Shown in pieces: positions 8,232 through 13,008 of a stretch of 16,159 bases of DNA. Origin of the DNA: CAYSTL01 sp964516805 (GTDB lineage: Archaea > Thermoplasmatota > Thermoplasmata > Halarchaeoplasmatales > Halarchaeoplasmataceae); NCBI GenBank assembly GCA_964516805.1, contig CAZEXI010000048.1, forward strand, positions 1 to 16,159. Reading direction: 5' to 3'. Made by a program: the position numbers and the translations under genes. The first letter of the stretch is position 1; each line of letters starts with the position of its first letter. A model generated the notes under the pieces. That model saw only the letters and a program-made list of their open reading frames with translations. It searched no databases and had not been told where the DNA came from.

Positions 8232-8560
8232 TGAATGAATTTGTTAATGAAAATATAGAAAGGGGTTCTAACCTGCTGGATAGATTGGAAGAAGCAATTT
8301 TTCCAGGCGAAATAGAGATAGAAGGAACTGGTTATGAAAGAAATATACTTGACAGCAGAATAGAAAGATATCTAGATAGACATCTTGATGAATATATAGA
8401 AGAATTTGGATTGGTACGAGAATTACATTTAGAAATTTATAATGAAAAAGTTGACATCATGGTTGAAGATATAGATGAGATAAAAGAATTCCAGAAAGAT
8501 ATGGATGCAGAGATATCAACTCTAAAAAGAAGGCTAGATGAAATAGAGGATCAAATCTAG
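8231..8560 (+). CDS. Small soluble acidic coiled-coil protein with the YIEE element (operon gene 4)
   Basis: A 109-residue soluble protein. The ATG overlaps the previous stop by one base and has GGAGG at 8219-8223. Residues 42-61 are SRIERYLDRHLDEYIEEFGL, clearly related to the element of the first gene: an alternating acidic/basic helix, then R-(K/H)-L-x-(D/E)-YIEE-(Y/F)-x-L. A C-terminal coiled coil follows (about 65-109, ending RRLDEIEDQI). The N-terminal 40 residues are acidic and different from those of the first gene. It is probably a paralog of the first gene product. Function unknown. Confidence 0.8.
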   Translation: MNEFVNENIERGSNLLDRLEEAIFPGEIEIEGTGYERNILDSRIERYLDRHLDEYIEEFGLVRELHLEIYNEKVDIMVEDIDEIKEFQKDMDAEISTLKRRLDEIEDQI

Positions 8561-8574
8561 GATGGTGGAACCTT

Positions 8575-8910
8575 TTGGGAAAAAAGATATTGAGCTTAAA
8601 GATGAAAAGGATAATAAACAGCTATATAATAGCACAGGATGATCCATTAGAAAATATAGATGAACTACATGAGTATATTAAAAAGAAAAAGATATCTAAA
8701 ATCAAAAGATCATCTCTAGAAGAATTGATAAAAAATAGAGTGAAGAAAGAAAAAAAAGAAGATTTAAGTAAATTAGAAACAAAATTATTTACAAAAAGTG
8801 ATGAACCAAAAAAGCACAGATATGGCTCAGCCTTCTGTGATAATTGTTATATGTATAAAGATTATGAAAAAGAATGTCCATATTGTGGGAAAATAGAATT
8901 TACAAGATAG
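8575..8910 (+). CDS. Small basic protein with C-terminal zinc ribbon, TTG start (operon gene 5)
   Basis: A 111-residue, lysine-rich protein. The C-terminus has C-D-N-C followed nine residues later by C-P-Y-C (about 88-104), a treble-cleft or zinc-ribbon pattern likely to bind one zinc. The preceding 80 residues are helical and very basic, so nucleic acid or acidic-protein binding is possible. The start is taken as TTG at 8575 because GGTGGA lies about five bases upstream. The next in-frame ATG (8602) lacks a ribosome binding site. An ATG at 8562 lies in another frame and stops after 26 codons. No family name can be assigned. It sits between a YIEE-element gene and the PRC-like gene with short spacing. 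Confidence 0.7.
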   Translation: MGKKILSLKMKRIINSYIIAQDDPLENIDELHEYIKKKKISKIKRSSLEELIKNRVKKEKKEDLSKLETKLFTKSDEPKKHRYGSAFCDNCYMYKDYEKECPYCGKIEFTR

Positions 8911-8919
8911 GTGTTAATC

Positions 8920-9414
8920 ATGGCGACAATACTTTATTCTGAATTGATAAGGAATGTGGTAAAAAACCCTGCAGAAAAAAAGAAATCAAAATTGGTGGAT
9001 ATAGTAGCAAAAACTAGAGAAAAATACTGGCAGGTTATTCAACTAAAAATAGAATCTGGATTGATCACTAAAAAAGGCATGTATATCTCTCCAGAAAGTA
9101 TTAAAAATATATTAAATGGAGAAGAACTTGAATTAAAAAAAGGGATTATAGATGGAAATAAAAATCCATCTGAGAAAGCTGATATATTTTTATCAAGAGT
9201 AAATAACGTTAAGGTACTTTCTTCTGAAAGTAATGAGTTAGGAAGAGTTTATGACTTTGAAATACATGTTTCAGATACTCCGTGGAAAGTGTGGAAATTA
9301 TTGGTTAAACCCTCGGGTTTGTCACCTCTTAAAAAGAGATTGAGGATACCTGTTAAAAATGTAGAAAAAATAGATACTGAAGGAATTTATTTAAAAGAAG
9401 GGTGGACTGAGTAA
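8920..9414 (+). CDS. Probable tandem PRC-barrel domain protein (operon gene 6)
   Basis: A 164-residue protein. The ATG at 8920 is preferred over the in-frame GTG at 8911, because that GTG is part of the ribosome binding site AGGTG lying six bases before the ATG. Residues about 86-161 (KVLSSESNELGRVYDFEIHV, later LRIPVKNVEKID and EGIYLK) show the PRC-barrel layout: a beta strand, a G-(R/K)-V turn, strands, then the I-P-x-x-x-V closing strand. Residues about 7-75 (SELI, KLVDIV, YISPESIKNI) look like a second, more diverged copy. In archaea small PRC-barrel proteins include the CdpB cell-division proteins, which bridge FtsZ-associated components; whether this one does is unknown. It could link the coiled-coil membrane proteins of the operon to a partner. 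Confidence 0.65.
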   Translation: MATILYSELIRNVVKNPAEKKKSKLVDIVAKTREKYWQVIQLKIESGLITKKGMYISPESIKNILNGEELELKKGIIDGNKNPSEKADIFLSRVNNVKVLSSESNELGRVYDFEIHVSDTPWKVWKLLVKPSGLSPLKKRLRIPVKNVEKIDTEGIYLKEGWTE

Positions 9415-9629
9415 TGGAGATAATTACAGTTATGGCTGTTCTAATATTTTTATTGCTTATATACAGTATCGCAATATCCTTTTTTTATTTTAAAGAAAGA
9501 AATGAGAATGTAAATTACCCTATAGAAGATGATTTAGATTATAAATTAAGCGATATAAGAACTAGGTTGAAAAGAATTAGAAAAGAAACACCTATGTACA
9601 TCAATTTGGATATAAATAATAATAAATAA
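9414..9629 (+). CDS. Small single-span membrane protein (operon gene 7)
   Basis: A 71-residue protein. Residues about 5-26 are a strongly hydrophobic helix followed by KERNE. A short charged tail then has an alternating K/R/D helix (about 42-58) and ends in Asn-rich residues. The ATG overlaps the previous stop (TAATG), with GGTGG eight bases upstream, so translation is coupled to the PRC-like gene. It is the third single-span protein of the operon and much smaller than the other two. No family recognised. Confidence 0.7.
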   Translation: MEIITVMAVLIFLLLIYSIAISFFYFKERNENVNYPIEDDLDYKLSDIRTRLKRIRKETPMYINLDINNNK

Positions 9630-9668
9630 AATAATAGCTAAGATAATTAGGACAAGATTTAATTAGAT

Positions 9669-9697
9669 TAATTTATATGATATATTGAGAACTAGGA
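9669..9697 (+). promoter_or_regulatory. Promoter of the Cys-rich protein gene
   Basis: TTTATATGA (9672-9680) within an AT-rich stretch would place transcription start near 9700, giving a very short leader before the ATG at 9710. The 80-bp gap after the operon contains no obvious terminator, so read-through from the operon is also possible. Confidence 0.45.
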
Positions 9698-9709
9698 TGG
9701 GATGCCAAG

Positions 9710-10054
9710 ATGTGTAAGTTCAAGTATGGAAAGAATAAGTGTGCACACCCTAAAAATATAGCTTTGGAGTGTGTTGGAGAAGATAGATGTCAGTACGTTG
9801 AACCGGTAGATTCTCCAAGTAATATCGGTTCTGAGAAACCAGATTTTAGCTTTGATTCTTACGAACAAAAAGAGAATCAGGAAGATACATGTCCGATGAC
9901 TGAATGCGGTTTATACTGCAAAAAATACAACAGATTTTACTGTGCAGGTAAAGATAATTGTCAGACAAAGGAAGAATACATGCAACATATGAAAGAATTT
10001 GGTGGTATAGATATAGAAAAAGGTTTTCAGGAGAACTTTACACCTGAAGATTAA
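9710..10054 (+). CDS. Small Cys-rich, probably zinc-binding protein with two related Cys modules
   Basis: A 114-residue soluble protein. The N-terminal module (2-27) has Cys at 2, 11, 21 and 27 ending LECVGEDRC. The C-terminal module (about 61-84) contains C-P-M-T-E-C-G-L-Y-C and ends FYCAGKDNC. The shared ending C-(V/A)-G-(E/K)-D-x-C and a K-x-Y/Y-x-K turn suggest an internal duplication, each half binding a metal ion. An acidic, low-complexity linker (30-58) joins them. No named family recognised. Upstream bases GGATGGGATG resemble a ribosome binding site. The gene follows the coiled-coil operon after 80 bp and probably has its own promoter. Its stop codon abuts that of the convergent GTPase gene with no space. 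Confidence 0.75.
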   Translation: MCKFKYGKNKCAHPKNIALECVGEDRCQYVEPVDSPSNIGSEKPDFSFDSYEQKENQEDTCPMTECGLYCKKYNRFYCAGKDNCQTKEEYMQHMKEFGGIDIEKGFQENFTPED

Positions 10055-10816
10055 CTAATCTATTTCTAGATCTTCACCACCATGGAAAGCTTCCTGTACT
10101 ACTGTGTATATATCTTCAATACCAGTTCTATCCATTGCAGATATAGGTGTTATCCCTTGCTGTAAACTCATATTCTGAAGGCTCTTGATCAATTCAATAC
10201 TGACCTGGGTTTGAGCACTGGCATCTTCTCTCAAAGCCATGTCTAATTTCCAGTAATCTGTAGACCATTCCTGGATATTTTTTATCTCATCTTCCTCTAT
10301 TATATCTGCTTTGGATAATATAGGGAAGTAAGGTACATTGAATCTAAACTGAGTTGTTGCAGCTAAAGTTAATAATGAAACAAAACCCGAAGGTTGTTTA
10401 GCTAATACTGGATCAAATAAGAAATTTATAATAGATTTATCTCCTAAAGTTCTTACCAATTCCCTACTTGCTTGTCTAAATGTGAACAATTCCATCTGAC
10501 CGGGTGTATCGATGAGATAGTAGTGGCATTCATAAGTATCCATGACTTCTCTGATTTCATCAGCATTCATAGCTACCATGTCAGCACAAACAATTTGAGC
10601 ACCATTTGTACCTAAGTCGTGTTCTCTCATTACTTCTCTTAATGAGACCCAATCTCGTATGTCAATATCAACATTGTAAGGTAGGTCTTCTGCACCAGGA
10701 TCAAGATTTACCGTCACAGCTTGATAACCTTGACTATCCATCCAGCCTTTGAATTCTTTAGTGAGTGTAGTTTTTCCAGAACCAGCTGTTCCAACAAAGT
10801 ACAAATTTACAGACAT
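10055..10816 (-). CDS. GPN-loop GTPase (archaeal Gpn family), variant GPN motif
   Basis: A 253-residue P-loop GTPase of the usual family length. Visible motifs: Walker A GTAGSGKTT (9-17); NLDPGAEDLPY (38-48), typical of GPN proteins; G3 DTPGQMELF (103-111); and SKAD (168-171) as base-recognition loop. The family signature Gly-Pro-Asn is G69-T70-N71 here, followed by the expected G-A. Eukaryotic relatives act in RNA polymerase assembly; archaeal ones form GTP-driven homodimers of uncertain role. The gene lies 38 bases downstream of the winged-helix gene on the same strand and is probably co-transcribed. Its AGGTGT sits one base from the ATG, inside a possible hairpin, so translation initiation is unusual. 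Confidence 0.9.
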   Translation of the reverse strand: MSVNLYFVGTAGSGKTTLTKEFKGWMDSQGYQAVTVNLDPGAEDLPYNVDIDIRDWVSLREVMREHDLGTNGAQIVCADMVAMNADEIREVMDTYECHYYLIDTPGQMELFTFRQASRELVRTLGDKSIINFLFDPVLAKQPSGFVSLLTLAATTQFRFNVPYFPILSKADIIEEDEIKNIQEWSTDYWKLDMALREDASAQTQVSIELIKSLQNMSLQQGITPISAMDRTGIEDIYTVVQEAFHGGEDLEID

Positions 10817-10836
10817 ACACCTTCATATCTAGGTGT
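10817..10836 (-). promoter_or_regulatory. Hairpin covering the ribosome binding region of the GTPase gene
   Basis: On the minus strand ACACCT (10836-10831) and AGGTGT (10822-10817) are perfect inverted repeats separated by eight bases. The second arm, the only ribosome-binding-like sequence, touches the ATG at 10816. A run of seven T precedes the hairpin on the transcribed strand. This may limit initiation or act as partial attenuation between the two genes. Confidence 0.4.
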
Positions 10837-10854
10837 TAAAAAAAGGTTTTTGGT

Positions 10855-11403
10855 CTATTTCCCAGGAAGAGTCGATATCAAAACAGTGATTTCTTCTTCC
10901 GCCTCTTCCTCTTCTTTAAGTTTTTCTAACTTTTTTACAGTTTCCTCAAATATTTTGTCAATTTTTTTGATGGTTTTTTCGTTGAAAGGTACTTTTTGGT
11001 GTGAAACCCATCCAACTTCGTGTTCTATTGTATCACTGTCTTGTATGTAATTGATACTTTTATTTACCATACCTTTGATAGTTCCAAGAGCAGCTAACTT
11101 GTAGCTTTTCTTGTCTTCTATAGACAGATCATCCCAAACCTCTGAAGAGTTAAGCCATTCCTCTTCAACTGCGTAGTATCTTTTTACTATATTTCCATGA
11201 GTTTCTTCTCTTGAAACATGGATCAACCCTGCATCTAATAATTTATGAACATGATGGTGAGCAGTTTGAGGCGTTATATCTATTTCTTCAGCTAATTCAC
11301 TTATCGTTCTTTCTTCGTCCAATAATAATGCCATAACCTGTAATCTAGAAGCATTAGATAGAACTTTGATCTGATCAACGGTAGGTTTTAAGTCTTCAGC
11401 CAT
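10855..11403 (-). CDS. ArsR-like winged-helix transcriptional regulator
   Basis: A 182-residue protein. Residues about 9-82 form a winged helix-turn-helix: LSNASRLQVMALLLDEERTISELAEEI, then TPQTAHHHVHKLLDAGLI as recognition helix and the wing HVSREETHGNIVKRYY. The HHHVHKL recognition segment is typical of archaeal ArsR-like regulators that bind as dimers. The C-terminal half is helical and ends in an E/K-rich coiled coil (about 143-172), a likely dimerisation or effector region. No metal-binding CxC motif is visible, so metal sensing is unlikely. AAGGTG lies six bases before the ATG. It is transcribed from a symmetrical TATA element that also serves the opposite strand. The repeated CATCTAAACG sites there are good candidates for its own operator (inference). 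Confidence 0.85.
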   Translation of the reverse strand: MAEDLKPTVDQIKVLSNASRLQVMALLLDEERTISELAEEIDITPQTAHHHVHKLLDAGLIHVSREETHGNIVKRYYAVEEEWLNSSEVWDDLSIEDKKSYKLAALGTIKGMVNKSINYIQDSDTIEHEVGWVSHQKVPFNEKTIKKIDKIFEETVKKLEKLKEEEEAEEEITVLISTLPGK

Positions 11404-11421
11404 TTCGACACCTTAAGATAA

Positions 11422-11496
11422 CATCTAAACGTACAACAATCACCGAAATATTTAAATATTATCCCCTTATCGCCTCATTTAGACGCCATCTAAACG
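11422..11496. promoter_or_regulatory. Bidirectional promoter with mirrored operator sites between the winged-helix gene and the short plus-strand unit
   Basis: AATATTTAAATATT (11447-11460) is a perfect 14-bp palindrome that can act as TATA box in both directions. CATCTAAACG occurs at 11422-11431 and 11487-11496, and the inverted form CATTTAGACG at 11476-11485. The sites at 11422-11431 and 11476-11485 lie exactly 27 bp to each side of the palindrome centre, where archaeal transcription starts are expected. Repressor binding there would block both starts. Confidence 0.6.
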
Positions 11497-11531
11497 ATAA
11501 AGGCGTTACAAAACGAAAAGCTGTGATAAGT

Positions 11532-11630
11532 ATGTTAAGAAAATTAAACAATACAAAAGGAATCCCGTGGATAATTACAAAATCTGAAAATGACATGTTC
11601 GTACAGGAACCCCCACTCAGAAAGGGGTGA
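11532..11630 (+). CDS. Possible 32-residue small protein
   Basis: An ATG with GTGAT four bases upstream opens a 32-codon frame ending in TGA. The peptide begins MLRKLNNTKGIPWIITKSEN and ends EPPLRKG, with balanced composition and no membrane span or Cys. It lies about 50 bases after the predicted transcription start from the bidirectional promoter, and a T8 tract follows 40 bases after the stop, so it has a complete transcription unit of its own. Against it: part of the frame lies in a segment that can fold into a compact RNA, which could be the real product. I recognise no homolog. Confidence 0.4.
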   Translation: MLRKLNNTKGIPWIITKSENDMFVQEPPLRKG

Positions 11631-11652
11631 TCGAGTAAGAGATCCGCGGACA
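11565..11652 (+). ncRNA. Candidate structured RNA (8-bp closing stem, inner hairpins, ACA after the stem)
   Basis: CCGTGGAT (11565-11572) pairs with ATCCGCGG (11642-11649) through eight pairs, one of them U-G, which fits the plus strand only. Inside are GTTC/GAAC and CCCC/GGGG hairpins. The segment is clearly richer in G+C than its surroundings. ACA (11650-11652) directly follows the stem, as in H/ACA guide RNAs, but I cannot place a pseudouridylation pocket or kink-turn, so the class is open. It overlaps the 32-codon ORF. Confidence 0.35.
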
Positions 11653-11663
11653 AAAACTATTTC

Positions 11664-11679
11664 CGAACTCTTTTTTTTA
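11664..11679 (+). terminator. T8 terminator of the short plus-strand unit
   Basis: Eight consecutive T (11671-11678) follow GAACTC. A weak hairpin (CGGA with TCCG, GAGT with ACTC) lies just upstream. Oligo-T tracts are sufficient for termination in archaea. Confidence 0.55.
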
Positions 11680-11681
11680 TT

Positions 11682-11768
11682 TAATTGTATAAGTTCTCAG
11701 TACTCATAGGGTTTTTCATCACCTTTACGGTTCAAAAACATCTTATCATCATCGAACTTATACAATTA
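11682..11768 (-). ncRNA. Box C/D guide sRNA with two guides
   Basis: Read on the minus strand: a 15-nt arm (11768-11754), one unpaired G, box C ATGATGA (11752-11746), 10-nt guide, D' box TTGA (11735-11732), box C' GTGATGA (11722-11716), 15-nt guide, box D CTGA (11700-11697), then the perfectly complementary 15-nt arm (11696-11682). Stem, one free base, box C and box D directly joined to the stem give an exact kink-turn for L7Ae. The D' guide TAAGATGTTT is complementary to AAACAUCUUA, which matches my memory of the conserved GAAACAUCU segment near the 5' end of 23S rRNA. The D guide places its fifth base opposite C34 of CUCAUA, the anticodon loop of elongator tRNA-Met, a known archaeal C/D target. 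The terminal stem is much longer than usual. Confidence 0.85.
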
Positions 11769-11783
11769 CAAAATAATCTTTAT

Positions 11784-11797
11784 GTTTTTAAAAATAT
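11784..11797 (-). promoter_or_regulatory. Promoter of the C/D sRNA
   Basis: On the minus strand ATATTTTTAAAAAC (11797-11784) is TATA-like and its centre lies about 23 bases before the first base of the sRNA stem (11768), the distance expected for an archaeal start site. Confidence 0.5.
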
Positions 11798-11802
11798 CTG
11801 TT

Positions 11803-11826
11803 AAAAAAGAGAAAATAAAGTAGAAA
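11803..11826 (-). terminator. T-rich terminator of the purC-argF-aminotransferase operon
   Basis: On the minus strand, just after the aminotransferase stop, the sequence is T-rich (CTTTATTTTCTC, then T6 at 11808-11803). This is the usual archaeal intrinsic termination signal. It precedes the promoter of the sRNA. Confidence 0.45.
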
Positions 11827-11833
11827 GGATTTT

Positions 11834-13003
11834 TTACAGTTCATCTACTACTGCTTCTATCCTATCGAGAGCTTCTTTTATATTATCAAGAGAATTAGCA
11901 AACGAGATCCTTAGATGTTTCTCACCCTGATCACCAAATGCAGCACCTGGTGTTGTAGCAACCTTAGCGTTCTCTAGCAAGTGCATAGCCATTTCCATAG
12001 AACTCTTATCGTAATCATACCTCGGGAAGGTATAAAATGTAGAATTTGGCTTTGGACAATGGAAACCTTCTATATCGTTCAGTCTTTTCACTATAACTTC
12101 TCTTCTTTTTCTGTATGTTTCCAACATGTGTCTTATGGCTTTTTCACCTTTTTCTTTTTCCTGTAAAGCAGTCAAACCCGCCTTTTGTGCGAATGAAGTA
12201 GCACAGGTGATCGAATGAGTTTGGATTTTTGCAATATTTTCAAGAAGATCTTGATCACAAACCAACCAACCCAATCTCCAGCCGGTCATTGCATAGGCCT
12301 TAGAAAAACCGTTAACTGTGATAGTTCTTTCTCTCATGCCATCTAGTGAACCAATAGAAGTATGCTCACCTTCAAATATCAATTTTTCATAAACTTCATC
12401 GCTAACTACTAGTAAATCGTTATCAATTGCTAAATCTCTTACACCTTTTAATTCCTCTTTACTCATGGTCATACCGGTAGGATTGCAGGGACTGTTAAGA
12501 ATGATCATTTCAGTTCTAGAAGTGATCTCTTCAGCTACTTCATCAGCGTTGAGTTCAAAACCATCGTTTTCTTTAACTGGGACTCTCCTGGTTATCCCAT
12601 CAGCAAATTTTACCATAGGTGCATAGGAAACCCATGCAGGGTCGGGGATTATGGCCTCAGCACCATCGTCTAGATGTGCCATAACAGACATGAATAGCGC
12701 TTGCTTAGTAGGAGTTATGAGGACATTGTCTTTACCAAAGTCCAATCCATTTTCTTCTGTAACCTTTTTAGCAAGGACTTCTCTCAATTCAGTAATCCCT
12801 TGAGAAGGTGTATAATGAGTAAAACCACTTTCCATGGCCTCCTCAGCAGCTTTAACGATAAAATCAGGTGTATCAAAGTCAGGTTCTCCAACAGCTAGAG
12901 AAATAACGTCTTTACCTTCCTCTTCCATCTTGGTAGCTAACTTGGATATCCTCATCGTTTCAGAGAAAGAAACATCTAACATCCTTTTGACTTGTTGTTC
13001 CAT
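11834..13003 (-). CDS. Class I/II PLP-dependent aminotransferase (aspartate/aromatic aminotransferase-like)
   Basis: A 389-residue cytoplasmic fold-type I aminotransferase of standard length. Visible: LAVGEPDFDTP (36-46); Y64-TPSQG; NSPCNPTG (170-177); D202-EVY contacting the PLP ring; NGFSKAYAMTGWRLGW (231-246) with Schiff-base lysine K235; and the substrate-carboxylate arginine R365 in LRISFAN. The PLP-phosphate loop usually reads G-x-x-x-A; here it is ITPTKQA (96-102), apparently one residue shorter with no Gly. The family transfers amino groups between aspartate or aromatic amino acids and 2-oxoglutarate; the exact substrate cannot be read from sequence. It starts five bases after the argF stop, with GGGGT as ribosome binding site inside the end of argF, so it is the last gene of the purC-argF operon. 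Confidence 0.9.
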   Translation of the reverse strand: MEQQVKRMLDVSFSETMRISKLATKMEEEGKDVISLAVGEPDFDTPDFIVKAAEEAMESGFTHYTPSQGITELREVLAKKVTEENGLDFGKDNVLITPTKQALFMSVMAHLDDGAEAIIPDPAWVSYAPMVKFADGITRRVPVKENDGFELNADEVAEEITSRTEMIILNSPCNPTGMTMSKEELKGVRDLAIDNDLLVVSDEVYEKLIFEGEHTSIGSLDGMRERTITVNGFSKAYAMTGWRLGWLVCDQDLLENIAKIQTHSITCATSFAQKAGLTALQEKEKGEKAIRHMLETYRKRREVIVKRLNDIEGFHCPKPNSTFYTFPRYDYDKSSMEMAMHLLENAKVATTPGAAFGDQGEKHLRISFANSLDNIKEALDRIEAVVDEL

Positions 13004-13008
13004 GAGTT

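Noticed and set aside
8562..8642. An alternative 26-codon ORF starting ATG at the beginning of the zinc-ribbon gene, with a possible frameshift
   Set aside because: It stops early, whereas the frame from TTG 8575 has a properly spaced GGTGGA and runs to the zinc site. No slippery sequence joins the two frames.
7166..9629. Archaellum accessory genes (arlC/D/E/F/G type)
   Set aside because: Small coiled coils and single-span proteins beside a pilin-like gene suggested this, but the conserved ArlD/E C-terminal motif, ArlF/G folds, the ArlH/I ATPases and ArlJ are absent from the window.
10040..10070. A shared terminator between the Cys-rich gene and the GTPase gene
   Set aside because: The two stop codons abut with no gap, and no hairpin or T-run is visible on either strand, so no terminator can be supported.
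11525..11586. A second C/D sRNA on the plus strand (GTGATAA ... CTGA)
   Set aside because: The C-like box has a mismatch, there are no D' and C' boxes, and no terminal stem pairs around it.
11565..11652. A tRNA-like cloverleaf
   Set aside because: The closing stem and two hairpins look suggestive, but there is no T-arm consensus GTTCGA in place, no anticodon arm of the right size and no CCA-type end.
11459..11653. A 64-codon minus-strand frame antisense to the short plus-strand unit
   Set aside because: It covers the bidirectional promoter and has no ribosome binding site or plausible promoter; the plus strand explains the region better.
11697..11740. A 14-codon minus-strand ORF (MFLNRKGDEKPYEY)
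   Set aside because: It lies wholly within the C/D sRNA, and its apparent ribosome binding sequence is box C. The RNA motifs and long stem explain the bases fully.
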